Below are positions 7,811 through 15,237 of a stretch of 35,395 nucleotides of DNA, piece by piece. The DNA is taken from positions 1-35,395 of the forward strand of contig JAFIFZ010000081.1 of NCBI GenBank assembly GCA_020831775.1, read 5' to 3'. Below the pieces are notes generated by a model. The model was not told where the DNA came from and ran no database searches. It saw only the letters and a list, made by a program, of their open reading frames with translations. The stretch is from Phycisphaerales bacterium (GTDB lineage Bacteria; Planctomycetota; Phycisphaerae; Phycisphaerales; UBA1924). The translations under genes and the position numbers were made by a program. Numbering within the stretch: the stretch's first letter is position 1; each line of letters starts with the position of its first letter.

Positions 7811-8686
7811 TCAGGGCTGTTCGACAGATCCGGCGGTCTCGATGCGTGCGGGCTGCTCGGGAACGATCACCGCGGCTTCGGCGGGCCGCTCTTTCAGGAG
7901 CATCCGCTCGACTTCTTCGGCCTCGGCCGGATCGAGCAGCAGGAAGCCGACGATCGAGCTCCACCCCGCGACCATCAGCCCCGCGCCGAGCGCCAGGCAG
8001 ACGGCGCCCCACCGCTTCTGCGCCTGCTCAGAGACGGTGATGCCCCAGCTGATCGCGGCGGTCCACAGCCCGTTGGCAAAGTGGAAGACCAGCAGCGTCA
8101 CGCCGATGAAGTACAGGGCCGAGACGAGCAGGCCGCCCATCGTGAACCCGTCGTAGCTGCCCTGCAGCGCCGCCGCGAGCGTCGAGGAGGCGAAGTTGTG
8201 GTCCCATTTCGTCCCGCCGGGGATCAGGAAGGTCCAGCCCCAGCGCAGCGTGGCGACGTGATAAAAGATGAAGATGATCCCGATGTAGCCCGACCAACGC
8301 TGGAGGGTGTAGCGCCAGTTGTCCTGATAGGCGTAGCGGTTGGTGTTGCTCCGCCCGGTCTTGGCGTAGATGAACCCGAGCCCGGCGTGGAAGGCGATCG
8401 AGACCCAGAGGGTGATCTCGATCAGCAGCAGGTGCGGGATGCCGTTGTGGATCCAGTGCACCTCTTCCTGGAAGTAGTGCGCCCCGCCCTGGAGGACCGA
8501 GGAGCCCTCGGGGGCGTGCCCGGCGAACTTGCCCCACAGGATCGACGAGTTGGTTGTCAGGTGGGCGATCAGGAAGACGCCGATCGGGACGATGCCCGTC
8601 AGCGAGTGCAGGCGGCGGAAGAGGAAGTGGTGCTTGGCGAAGAAATTCTGGCCCGAGCCCTGGTCGCTGCTCTTTGCTTCCGACAC
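7811..8686 (-). CDS. sdhC: Succinate dehydrogenase cytochrome b558 subunit
   Basis: SdhC is the membrane anchor and dihaem cytochrome b that passes electrons between the Fe-S subunit and menaquinone. About five membrane helices are visible, with conserved histidines in or beside the first four (RRLHSLTGIVPIGVFLIAH, SIAFHAGLGFIY, IFIFYHVATLRWG, LLVFHFANG), as in the B. subtilis dihaem SdhC. At about 291 residues it is longer than the usual 200-220, with an extended loop between helices 1 and 2 and a charged C-terminal tail. I chose the GTG at 8686 because a GGAGG lies exactly 7 nt before it. The ATG at 8692 is in frame but only 1 nt from that SD. It is the first gene of the sdh operon. Confidence 0.9.
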   Translation of the reverse strand: MSEAKSSDQGSGQNFFAKHHFLFRRLHSLTGIVPIGVFLIAHLTTNSSILWGKFAGHAPEGSSVLQGGAHYFQEEVHWIHNGIPHLLLIEITLWVSIAFHAGLGFIYAKTGRSNTNRYAYQDNWRYTLQRWSGYIGIIFIFYHVATLRWGWTFLIPGGTKWDHNFASSTLAAALQGSYDGFTMGGLLVSALYFIGVTLLVFHFANGLWTAAISWGITVSEQAQKRWGAVCLALGAGLMVAGWSSIVGFLLLDPAEAEEVERMLLKERPAEAAVIVPEQPARIETAGSVEQP

Positions 8687-8740
8687 GCGCATACCTCCGT
8701 AGCTCCGGGCCGGACAGGCGCCGCGACGCCTTCGGCCCAG

Positions 8741-8763
8741 CGGGTTGACACTGTAGCAACCCG
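8741..8763. promoter_or_regulatory. Perfect dyad in the sdhC leader (proximal)
   Basis: CGGGTTG at 8741-8747 and CAACCCG at 8757-8763 form 7-bp perfect arms around a 9-nt spacer. The dyad lies between the putative -10 box at 8801-8806 and the sdhC start. It could be an operator or an RNA hairpin. Confidence 0.5.
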
Positions 8764-8766
8764 TGT

Positions 8767-8779
8767 CCGATGACATCGG
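8767..8779. promoter_or_regulatory. Perfect dyad in the sdhC leader (distal)
   Basis: CCGATG-A-CATCGG is a perfect palindrome with 6-bp arms, placed 3 bp from the CGGGTTG dyad. Two adjacent symmetric sites suggest binding of a dimeric regulator (inference). Confidence 0.5.
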
Positions 8780-8800
8780 CATGATTGCTGCCAGACAAGA

Positions 8801-8806
8801 ATTTTA
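8801..8806 (-). promoter_or_regulatory. Putative -10 box of the sdh operon
   Basis: TAAAAT on the minus strand, about 114 nt before the sdhC GTG. No convincing -35. It would leave a leader of just over 100 nt containing both dyads. Confidence 0.35.
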
Positions 8807-8832
8807 CGGTGTTTCGGGGCCTGCCGCGGGGG

Positions 8833-9336
8833 TCAGCCGCCCATCGGCGATGGACCGCCGGGGGCGGCGCCGCCTGGCATCGGGCCGGGGCCTCGAGGGC
8901 CGGCGATGTCGGAGGGCTTGATCTTGCCCTCGGCGATCGCCTTCTCGATGGCCTTGCTGATTTCGGCGAACTGCATCCGGAGCTCGTTGAGGATCGAGCG
9001 GAGGGTCTGATCCTCGCGCTCTGAGAGGTTGCCCTTGGTCTTGGCCTCCAGGACGCCGAGCATGTCGATGTGGGCCTTGGCCATCTCTGGGGCGAGGATG
9101 GCCCGACCGGACTCGGGGTCGGGGATCGCGCCGAGGTACATCAGGGCCTGCGAGGCGAGCATGCGGACGATGTCGTCGAAGTCGATCGGGCGGTTGGGGT
9201 CTTCCTCGCCCTCGCCTGTGCCGGGCTGCTTCTGCTGCTCGGCCTGCTTGAGGCGTTCTTTTTCGGCCTGGGCCTGGGCCTTCCAGTCCGAGTCGATGAT
9301 GATTTTGGGCTGCTCGGGCTGCTGCTGGTCGGCCAT
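8833..9336 (-). CDS. DUF1844 domain protein
   Basis: This 167-residue soluble protein has a central helical block of about 80 residues (IDFDDIVRMLASQALMYLGA ... EMAKAHIDMLGVLEAKTKGN) that matches the DUF1844 family. The family is widespread in Planctomycetota, Acidobacteriota and Deltaproteobacteria and has no established function. The N-terminus is Gln/Lys-rich. The C-terminus ends in a Gly/Pro/Met tail (GPGPMPGG and similar). The ATG at 9336 has a GGAAAGGAAGC Shine-Dalgarno. A longer frame up to 9486 lacks a start signal and would overlap the divergent gene. It lies upstream of sdhC on the same strand with a 146-bp gap. Confidence 0.8.
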   Translation of the reverse strand: MADQQQPEQPKIIIDSDWKAQAQAEKERLKQAEQQKQPGTGEGEEDPNRPIDFDDIVRMLASQALMYLGAIPDPESGRAILAPEMAKAHIDMLGVLEAKTKGNLSEREDQTLRSILNELRMQFAEISKAIEKAIAEGKIKPSDIAGPRGPGPMPGGAAPGGPSPMGG

Positions 9337-9465
9337 GGTCGGCTGCTTCCTTTCCGTCGCCGCGGGATGTCGGTTTCCGCCCCGCGCGGCCGGTCTTCGT
9401 CGGGTCCCTGTCGATTCTCGGGGCACTCTAGGGGTCGGGGGCGGCTGGTGTCCCGATCGCCGGTG

Positions 9466-9471
9466 TAGACT
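9466..9471 (+). promoter_or_regulatory. Putative leaderless -10 box of the PpiC-like gene
   Basis: TAGACT (in GTGTAGACTCCGAAC) lies 6 nt before the ATG at 9478, and there is no SD. The same box precedes the genes at 32429 and 34524. Confidence 0.55.
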
Positions 9472-9477
9472 CCGAAC

Positions 9478-10863
9478 ATGAAGCATCGAGCGAGGCTGTG
9501 CGTGCCCGGAGCGATGGCGTTGGCGCTCTTGGCCGGGGGCTGCCGAACCGCCGGGTTTTCCGGGGTCGAGTTCTCCCGCAAGGCGACGCCTGTGGAGGCC
9601 TCGGCGTTCGCCGAGCCGGGGTCAGCCGCGCCGACGAACGCCCGGACATCCAGGCCCGCCGCGGCGAGCTCGGAGGAGCGCCCGCGGACACTCTCTGTCT
9701 CGCGCCCGATCGACAGCGTGGCGGTCAGCGACGAGCGGCTCCGCGACGCGCCGAGGATCTCCCCCCGCGAGGCGTCGGGGGGCCTCGACCCGTCGCAGGT
9801 GCGTGTCGCCACCGAACAGGAAACCGAGACTCAAGAACGGGCCGAGCCCGCCCCGGCGATGCTCCCGATGACGACCGTCGACGCGAAGGTCGGCGACATC
9901 AACGGCAAGGCGATCTACGCCTCGGCGGTCTTCCGCAGTCCGGACGCGGCGCTGCGTGCGACGGCCCGCCAGGTGCGCCTGGGGGAGATGACCCGTGAGG
10001 AGTGGGTCCGCCGCACCTCAGACACGCTGGCGACGGCGCTGGTAGAGCTGCGCAACGAAGAACTCTTGCGGGCCGAAGCGATCTCGAAGCTGCCGAGCGA
10101 GCAACGGCGCTTCGGCGTGCGCGGGTTCCTCGATCTGGTGCGCGAGGGCGAGACGAGGCGGGCGGGCGGCGTGGGCAGCGCGGCCCGGCGTCGCGTCGAG
10201 GACCCCGACCGCACCTACGAGGAGTACCTCGAACGGACCGGCACGATGATGGTGATCCAGGAACTCATCTTCGAGCCGCTGCGCAGGCGCGCGAGCGTGC
10301 CGTGGCGACGGATCGAGGAGGCGTACGAGCGGCAGTTCGAGCGGTACAACCCTGAGGCGAGCGTTGTCTTCCGGATGATTCGCGTGAGCCAGCGCCGTCC
10401 CGAGTCGGTCGAGCGGATCCAGAACGCGTTGGACGAAGGGCTGCCGTTCGTCGAGGTCGCGGCGATGCCCGACAACGGGTTCGTTTCCGACGAGCCCGGC
10501 CGGATCGCCTTCACGATGCGTGGGACGCTGGAGGAGTCTTCGTTCTTCAGCAGCGAGACCGTCAACGAGGCGGTGCGCGAGCTGGCCGAGGGCGAGTGGG
10601 CCGGACCGATCAAGGCCGACCCGTTTGTCTTCTGGATCCTGCTCGAACGGGTCGACCGCAGGTCGGTCCCGCTGATCGATGCGCAGCGTGAGTTGCGGTC
10701 GCAGCTCGAGAACACCATGCTGCTCGAGTCGCAGGAGGAGCTGATCGATCGTCTCGTCCAACGCGCGAGCTTCACCGAGATGGAGGTCATGCACCGGCGT
10801 CTGCTGGAGATCGCCATCCAACGCTACCTCCCGCCCGAGCAGGGCCGGAACGGCGCGAGGTGA
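9478..10863 (+). CDS. SurA/PpiC-like peptidyl-prolyl isomerase lipoprotein
   Basis: This is probably a periplasmic folding factor for outer-membrane proteins. The 461-residue protein has a lipoprotein signal peptide (LALLAGGC, Cys22), then about 100 residues of low-complexity linker. A helical region (about 130-290, including MTREEWVRRTSDTLATALVE) resembles the SurA N-domain. A C-terminal parvulin-like domain follows (about 305-420, with FRMIRVSQRR, GLPFVEVAAM and ELAEGEWAGPIKADPFVFWI). The parvulin core is divergent, so isomerase activity is not assured. Its TGA overlaps the following gene by one base (TGATG), suggesting translational coupling to yraN. Confidence 0.65.
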   Translation: MKHRARLCVPGAMALALLAGGCRTAGFSGVEFSRKATPVEASAFAEPGSAAPTNARTSRPAAASSEERPRTLSVSRPIDSVAVSDERLRDAPRISPREASGGLDPSQVRVATEQETETQERAEPAPAMLPMTTVDAKVGDINGKAIYASAVFRSPDAALRATARQVRLGEMTREEWVRRTSDTLATALVELRNEELLRAEAISKLPSEQRRFGVRGFLDLVREGETRRAGGVGSAARRRVEDPDRTYEEYLERTGTMMVIQELIFEPLRRRASVPWRRIEEAYERQFERYNPEASVVFRMIRVSQRRPESVERIQNALDEGLPFVEVAAMPDNGFVSDEPGRIAFTMRGTLEESSFFSSETVNEAVRELAEGEWAGPIKADPFVFWILLERVDRRSVPLIDAQRELRSQLENTMLLESQEELIDRLVQRASFTEMEVMHRRLLEIAIQRYLPPEQGRNGAR

Positions 10864-11306
10864 TGCGCCTGGTCGGGCGCGTCGCCGGGGCGCTCGGCCT
10901 GCGCCGGGGGGTGTGGGAGCGGGCGGGCGAGCACCACGCGACCGGCAGCCGCGGCGAACGCCTCGCCGAAAAACACCTCAAGAAACTCGGCTACCGAGTG
11001 CTTCGCCGCAACGCGATGCTGCACGGGGGCGAGGTCGACCTGCTCTGCGAAGCGCCCGACAGGCGGACGATCGTGCTGGTGGAGGTCAAGACGCGCCGGG
11101 TCGCTGCGGGCGAGGAAGGCGGATCGCCGCCGCCGGAAGCGGCGATCACGCGCGCCAAGGCCGACAAACTCCTCCGACTGGGCGAACGCCTCAAACGAGC
11201 CAACGCCTGGACCGACCGCCCGCTGCGGATCGATGTGGTCGCGGTTGAACTGACGGCGAACGCCAAGCCGGTGATCCGCCATCACGAGAACGCGGTCGGG
11301 CGTTGA
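10863..11306 (+). CDS. yraN: YraN/UPF0102-family putative endonuclease
   Basis: This protein has the restriction-endonuclease-like fold of the UPF0102 family, thought to act on DNA or Holliday-junction-like structures; the role in vivo is unsettled. The 147-residue protein carries the defining motif set: GERLAEKHLKKLGYRVLRRN, then GEVDLL and, 15-20 residues on, VLVEVKTRR, which supply the catalytic Asp, Glu and Lys. The ATG at 10863 overlaps the preceding stop as TGATG. A GTG at 10860 is an alternative. The last 25 bp overlap the end of the convergent winged-helix gene. Confidence 0.88.
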   Translation: MRLVGRVAGALGLRRGVWERAGEHHATGSRGERLAEKHLKKLGYRVLRRNAMLHGGEVDLLCEAPDRRTIVLVEVKTRRVAAGEEGGSPPPEAAITRAKADKLLRLGERLKRANAWTDRPLRIDVVAVELTANAKPVIRHHENAVGR

Positions 11307-12274
11307 GGGTCGGCGGTGAACGCGTCGATGGCTTCGGCGACCGTGTCGGGCTCGGGCGGTTTGGTCCGGCAGCGCCTGAGCTGCTCGATGCGGGCGACCG
11401 CCACTTTCTCTTCGTCGCTGAGCGGTCGGCGCTTGTTCAGGTCGACACCCGCCGCGGCAGCGAGTCGAGCCGTCATCACCGCCCCGGTGTTGCGAACGGT
11501 CCTGTCGGCCCTGACATCCCTGGCGATCCGCAGGATCTTGCCGGAGGTCAGGCTCTGGCAGGCGGCGATTCTCTCCGCGTTGACGCCCAGCACACCCAGC
11601 CTGTTCAGCAAGGCGAGCCTCGCCCCCGGCGAATCGCTCAGCGAGTCCTCGGCCTCGTCGAGGGCCAGCTTCTTCCGCTGCGAGCCGGAGCCCGGCTGTT
11701 GAACCATCCCACCATCAGCCCCTTGTCGCTCACGCCTCCACCGGGCGAAACGGACCGACGGCGGCTCGTCGTCTCGTTGCGTTGTTCTCTCTGGAAGTTC
11801 ATGGTTGGATGGTTCGGGTGTCGCCGTGACAGGGTCATCTGCGCCCGATGTCATGGCCTGCGCGCCCGAACGACAGGGCGGCGGCCCCGCCGAAGTTCCC
11901 CTGGCGGTCGTGACGCCAGGGAGCGCCGCCGACCGGGCGGGCGATGTGTCCGGGGCCTTGGTGGCCGTGCGACAGGCGAGGGCTTCGATCGCCTCCAGCC
12001 GCAGACGGCGCACGAGCGTCGCGCGCCGGGTGCTGCCGACCGCCACAGCCAGCCCGCGGGCGTCGAGTTCGCCGAGCAGGCGTCTGGCCGTCCGTTCGGA
12101 AACACCCGCGCCTTTGGCGATCGTCGCCGCCGACGGGTAGGACTCCAGCCGCTCCCGATCTGCGTAAGTCGCCAGCACAAACAGCACCGCTTTGCACGAC
12201 GCTGACAGCCCCGACGCGTTCCTGACGGCCCGCATCAACCGGAACATATCCGCACCCACGCCTGCATCACCCAT
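11282..12274 (-). CDS. Winged-helix (HTH_36-like) DNA-binding protein
   Basis: This 330-residue protein has an N-terminal winged helix (about 8-80): NASGLSASCKAVLFVLATYA followed by YPSAATIAKGAGVSERTARR. This is the pattern of the HTH_36 / replication-initiator-like family, in which all helices around the recognition motif (GVSERTARRLL) are intact. A proline/serine-rich linker (about 95-200) and a helical C-terminal domain (about 205-330, NRLGVLGVNAERIAACQSLT) follow. The ATG at 12274 has GGGGGA 5 nt upstream. The longer frame to 12631 is compositionally unlike a protein. Function is unknown; it may be a transcription factor or a remnant of a plasmid/phage replication module. Confidence 0.75.
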   Translation of the reverse strand: MGDAGVGADMFRLMRAVRNASGLSASCKAVLFVLATYADRERLESYPSAATIAKGAGVSERTARRLLGELDARGLAVAVGSTRRATLVRRLRLEAIEALACRTATKAPDTSPARSAALPGVTTARGTSAGPPPCRSGAQAMTSGADDPVTATPEPSNHELPERTTQRDDEPPSVRFARWRRERQGADGGMVQQPGSGSQRKKLALDEAEDSLSDSPGARLALLNRLGVLGVNAERIAACQSLTSGKILRIARDVRADRTVRNTGAVMTARLAAAAGVDLNKRRPLSDEEKVAVARIEQLRRCRTKPPEPDTVAEAIDAFTADPQRPTAFS

Positions 12275-12446
12275 GATCGTCCCCCTTTCATCGACGCCGA
12301 ACGCGCACGGCGCACCGGAAGCCTCGCGCCGAGTCGATCGGTGCGTCGGCGAAGAGGGACGAAACAATGAAACTTTGCGCACGGCGGCAGGCGATCCGCG
12401 CTGAAAAGGTGCAAGTAGTCGGGTGCTGAGGGCGGGATCGCCCGGG

Positions 12447-13175
12447 TCAGCTCTCTGGCGCTTCCGGTTCGGGGTCTGCGAACTGGAAGCCCTCGAAGCG
12501 AACGCCGTGGGCCGAAGCGAGCTTTTCAGCCGCGGCGTGCTGCTCGGCCAGGCCCGCCTCGGTGTTGGATCGGAGGAGCACGGCGTCGATGTAGTACTCG
12601 CGGTCCTCGGCGTCTTCCTCGTTCTCTGCACGCTCGATCTGGTCGAAGCCGGCCTCCCGCAGCACGCACTCGAACGACTCGGCGACGGCGGGGTCCGTCG
12701 CGGTGAACGCGAGGATCCAGAGGAGGGGGGCGCCCTGGGGGAGCCCGCAGTCTGTGAAGTGACGCAGCCTCCACGCGGCGTCTTGTGCGTTCATGGGCTT
12801 TTCGAACTCTTCCCAATCGATCGCGTCGCAGCAGGACTGGCCCTCGAACTCGATGCCGTGCTCCTGCGCAAGGGACTCAAACCTTTGAATCCATCGCTTG
12901 ACCGTGTCCCGGCTCATCTTCGTTTGGACCGTGAGCACCAGCGACAACCACTCGGAGCCGTCGTCTCCGTTCTGCGCAAGCACCATCTCGTGCTCGAACT
13001 CCGCCTCGCCGGCGAATCGCTCTACAAGGCTCCCGCCGAACTTCTCCAGCTTCTCGGGATCCTCGTCGAGACGAAAACTGAACATCCAGAGCATGTCGGT
13101 CTGCTCCGGATCGCAATCGAGGTTGTCGATCATGTGATCGAACGACTTGTCGATGTCTTCCGGTGTTTTTCCCAT
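12447..13175 (-). CDS. Tandem RraB-like domain protein
   Basis: This acidic, cytoplasmic 242-residue protein is built of two similar halves. Half 1 (about 25-115) contains DMLWMFSFRLDEDPEKLE, a central strand LSLVLTVQTKMS and EHGIEFEGQ. Half 2 (about 148-235) contains LLWILAFTATDPAVAES, YYIDAVLLRSNT and AHGVRFEGF. The spacing of the opening strand, the DP turn, the middle strand, the long helix and the closing HG(I/V)xFEG strand matches the RraB fold, whose E. coli member inhibits RNase E. Whether it regulates an RNase is unknown. The ATG at 13175 is preceded by GAGGAG. Confidence 0.65.
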   Translation of the reverse strand: MGKTPEDIDKSFDHMIDNLDCDPEQTDMLWMFSFRLDEDPEKLEKFGGSLVERFAGEAEFEHEMVLAQNGDDGSEWLSLVLTVQTKMSRDTVKRWIQRFESLAQEHGIEFEGQSCCDAIDWEEFEKPMNAQDAAWRLRHFTDCGLPQGAPLLWILAFTATDPAVAESFECVLREAGFDQIERAENEEDAEDREYYIDAVLLRSNTEAGLAEQHAAAEKLASAHGVRFEGFQFADPEPEAPES

Positions 13176-13270
13176 GGCCTGACTCCTCGCCGCTCTGCTT
13201 CCCGGCGGCCGGCACGAAGCGTACCGATTCACGCGTCCCGGTGCTCTCTGGTCCGGCCCTGCCTGCTCTG

Positions 13271-13304
13271 AACCCTGCGCCCAGCGCCCTGTTCCCCGCG
13301 CCCA
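13271..13304. repeat. Dispersed repeat, family B, copy 1
   Basis: The core is GCRCCCAGCGCCC, then a short spacer and CCCCGCGCCCA. Related copies are at 16394-16429 and, inverted, at 27655-27690. This copy sits 8 bp before a family A repeat. Confidence 0.6.
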
Positions 13305-13312
13305 TCCGATCC

Positions 13313-13346
13313 ACCCGACCCTTCGCTTCGCTCAGGGATCGGCGTC
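13313..13346 (+). repeat. Dispersed 34-bp intergenic repeat, family A, copy 2
   Basis: It is almost identical to the copies at 108-141 and 27741-27774 and can form the same hairpin. It lies between the RraB-like gene and the 3' end of the FAH-family gene. Confidence 0.75.
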
Positions 13347-13370
13347 CAGGGAACGGCATCCGATGATTGT

Positions 13371-14081
13371 TTACTTCTCGAATCGCACCTTGTTCCGCAG
13401 CGTGCCGAGGCCCTCGATCTCGACCTCGACGGTTTCGCCGTCTTTGAGGAAGCGGGGCGGGGTGCGGGCCATGCCGACGCCGCTGGGGGTGCCCGTCAGG
13501 ATCAGCGTGCCGGCGGGGAGCGTGGCGCCGCGGCTGAGGTCGCTGATGAGGGTCGCGATCGAGAAGATCATCTGGCCGGTGTGCCCGTCCTGCATCGTCT
13601 CGCCGCCGACGACGCAGCGGACGCGGAGGTTCTGCGGGTCTGCGACCTCGGCGGCTGGCACGAGGCGCGGGCCGACGGGGCAGAAGGTGTCGAAGGACTT
13701 GCCGCGGCAGAACTGGCCCCCGCTGCCCTTCTTCTGCCACCACCTCGCCGAGACATCGTTGGTGCAGGTGTAGCCGAGCACGAAGCCGAGGGCTTCGTCT
13801 TCTGAAACATCGCGGGCGTCGCGACCGATGACGACGCCGAGTTCGGCTTCGAAGTCGACCTGCTCCTCGTTCTGGCAGACCTTGGGGACGACGATCTCGT
13901 CGCCGTCGAGGCAGGGTGAGGCGGGGCTCTTGACGAAGACCATCGGGCGGTCGGGGATGTCGGCGCCCTGCTCGGTCGCGTGCTCTGCGTAGTTGCGGCC
14001 GATGCCGATGATGTAACTGACGGGCAGGACGCCCGAAGGGGTCTCGATGCCGACGCCGATGCCTTGCCTGATGATGTTCAT
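13371..14081 (-). CDS. Fumarylacetoacetate hydrolase family protein
   Basis: This metal-dependent enzyme belongs to the FAH superfamily, which includes hydrolases, isomerases, decarboxylases and acylpyruvases. The 236-residue protein is a single catalytic domain of the YcgM/FAHD1 size. It begins with a GIGRNYAEHATEQG segment, then MVFVKSPAS, and the metal-binding motif EEQVDFEAELGVVIGRD supplying two Glu. It ends with GTLILTGTPSGVG and the closing strand EVEIEGLGTLRNKV. The substrate cannot be told from sequence; acylpyruvate or oxaloacetate are typical. The ATG at 14081 is preceded by a TACCCT box at 6 nt and no SD. The longer frame to 14453 runs through tandem repeats and is not coding. Confidence 0.88.
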   Translation of the reverse strand: MNIIRQGIGVGIETPSGVLPVSYIIGIGRNYAEHATEQGADIPDRPMVFVKSPASPCLDGDEIVVPKVCQNEEQVDFEAELGVVIGRDARDVSEDEALGFVLGYTCTNDVSARWWQKKGSGGQFCRGKSFDTFCPVGPRLVPAAEVADPQNLRVRCVVGGETMQDGHTGQMIFSIATLISDLSRGATLPAGTLILTGTPSGVGMARTPPRFLKDGETVEVEIEGLGTLRNKVRFEK

Positions 14082-14087
14082 GGCCCG

Positions 14088-14093
14088 AGGGTA
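14088..14093 (-). promoter_or_regulatory. Putative leaderless -10 box of the FAH-family gene
   Basis: TACCCT on the minus strand, 6 nt before the ATG at 14081. It abuts and slightly overlaps the first unit of the 56-bp tandem repeat. Confidence 0.45.
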
Positions 14094-14258
14094 CGCGAGC
14101 CGCAGGCTCGCGAGAGGGTGGAGAGTTGAGCAGGTGAACAGGTGAGCCGCGCGAGCCGGAGGCTCGCGAGAGGGTGAGAAGGAGAGCAGGAGAGCAGGTG
14201 AGCTACGCGAGCCGTTGGCTCGCGAGAGGTTGGAGAGTCGAGCAGGCGAGCAGGTGAG
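14092..14258. repeat. Three tandem ~56-bp repeats, each with a GCGAGCC/GGCTCGC hairpin
   Basis: Units are at about 14092-14146, 14147-14202 and 14203-14258. Each starts with CGCGAGCC-(3 nt)-GGCTCGCG, a perfect stem with a 3-nt loop, then GAGAGG and a purine-rich stretch with GAGCAGG motifs ending AGGTGAG. The units differ by scattered substitutions, mostly outside the stem, and one loop changes fully (GCA, GGA, TTG). A degenerate inverted copy is at 27799-27842. No gene is visible here. Confidence 0.85.
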
Positions 14259-14290
14259 CCGGAGGAGGGGGAGAAGGGGTAGTGACGGGC

Positions 14291-15232
14291 TCAGCCGGCG
14301 AGGTCGATGTGGCCGGGGTCGGGAGACAGGCCGGCCCGAAAACCTTCGCCGAGGAGGAGTTCGAGGGCCTTTCGCCCGGGCTCGCCCATGTCGAGCGTCA
14401 GGCCGCTGACATACATCGCCAGGTAGCGGTCGACGAGGGCTTCGTCGCGCCACTCCGGGCGGGCGTCAGCATGCAGCAACAGGAACCGCTTCGAGGCCTC
14501 GGCGTGTTCGCGGGCGTGGCGGACGGAGCGGCCGAGGAGTTGGGCGACCTCGTCGACGCTGCCGCTGCCGTAGCGGTCGTCGAGGTCGCGCTTGAGGACA
14601 TTCAGGCCCAAGGGCAGAGGGAGTTTGTGGGCGATCGACCACGCCTCGCCGAGGTCCATGAGCCGTCGCAGCCCGAGCTGCTCGAAGGCGATCTGCGCCT
14701 CGTGGATCAAAAGGCCCGCGTCGACCTCGCCTTCCGCGACGGCGCCGGGGATCTCCGAAAAAAGCATCTCGCGGACTTCGAAGTCACGCCCAAGCAGCAG
14801 GCGGAGGGTGAGGTACGCCGTGGTGTGCACACCGGGAACGGCGACGACGGGCGTGCGGCTGTCGAACAGCGCCTCGGACGTCTGGGCCGGATTGTCGCGC
14901 TGCACGACGAGCTTGGGCCCGTACCCCTCGCCCATCGAGGCGCCGCTGCGCGTGATGCGGTAGCGGTCCTTGAGGTACGGGTAGGCGTGGGCGGAGATGG
15001 CGGTGATGTCCAGGTCGCCCCGCTCGATCGCGCGCCGGTTGAGGCGCTGCACATCGTCGGGGATGGTCTGGAAGCTGAAGCGGTCCGAGACGATGACCGG
15101 TGTTCCCTCGGGCCCGTCGACGGGTAGGCCTTCGGGGTCGCGCATGCCGACCAGCGGCCACCACATCACCATGTCGTCGGCATCGGGCGAGTGGCCGAGG
15201 GTGAGCACGGGGCGGTCGCCAGAGCCGGCCAT
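14291..15232 (-). CDS. mqnD: MqnD-like menaquinone biosynthesis protein
   Basis: MqnD is the 1,4-dihydroxy-6-naphthoate synthase of the futalosine route to menaquinone. It has a periplasmic-binding-protein fold but is cytoplasmic. The 313-residue protein starts with the typical LTLGHSPDADDMVMWWPL (substrate loop SPDxDD). It shows DITAISAHAYPYLKDRY, the GYGPKLVV strand, PGVHTTAYLTLRLLL and DAGLLIHEAQIAFE, the last matching the family's DAGLxIHE motif. It is slightly longer than the usual 270-290. It begins 5 bp after the kdsB stop, with GAGGGGGG upstream. No other mqn gene is in the window. MqnA belongs to the same superfamily, but the SPDADD and IHE motifs favour MqnD. Confidence 0.82.
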   Translation of the reverse strand: MAGSGDRPVLTLGHSPDADDMVMWWPLVGMRDPEGLPVDGPEGTPVIVSDRFSFQTIPDDVQRLNRRAIERGDLDITAISAHAYPYLKDRYRITRSGASMGEGYGPKLVVQRDNPAQTSEALFDSRTPVVAVPGVHTTAYLTLRLLLGRDFEVREMLFSEIPGAVAEGEVDAGLLIHEAQIAFEQLGLRRLMDLGEAWSIAHKLPLPLGLNVLKRDLDDRYGSGSVDEVAQLLGRSVRHAREHAEASKRFLLLHADARPEWRDEALVDRYLAMYVSGLTLDMGEPGRKALELLLGEGFRAGLSPDPGHIDLAG

Positions 15233-15237
15233 CGCGT

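Noticed and set aside
4912-8040. A 1042-codon open frame on the plus strand, antisense to sdhB and sdhA
   Set aside because: It is a shadow of the GC-rich codon bias of sdhAB. It has no start signal and its composition (long Ala/Gly/Leu/Val/Asp runs) is typical of antisense frames.
12367-12429. A 20-codon ORF (MKLCARRQAIRAEKVQVVGC) with GAGGGA upstream, divergent from the winged-helix gene
   Set aside because: It is too short to distinguish from chance, with no conserved feature.
14092-14258. Tandem repeats considered as a CRISPR array
   Set aside because: There are no unique spacers; the whole ~56-bp unit repeats with drift, and no cas gene is present.
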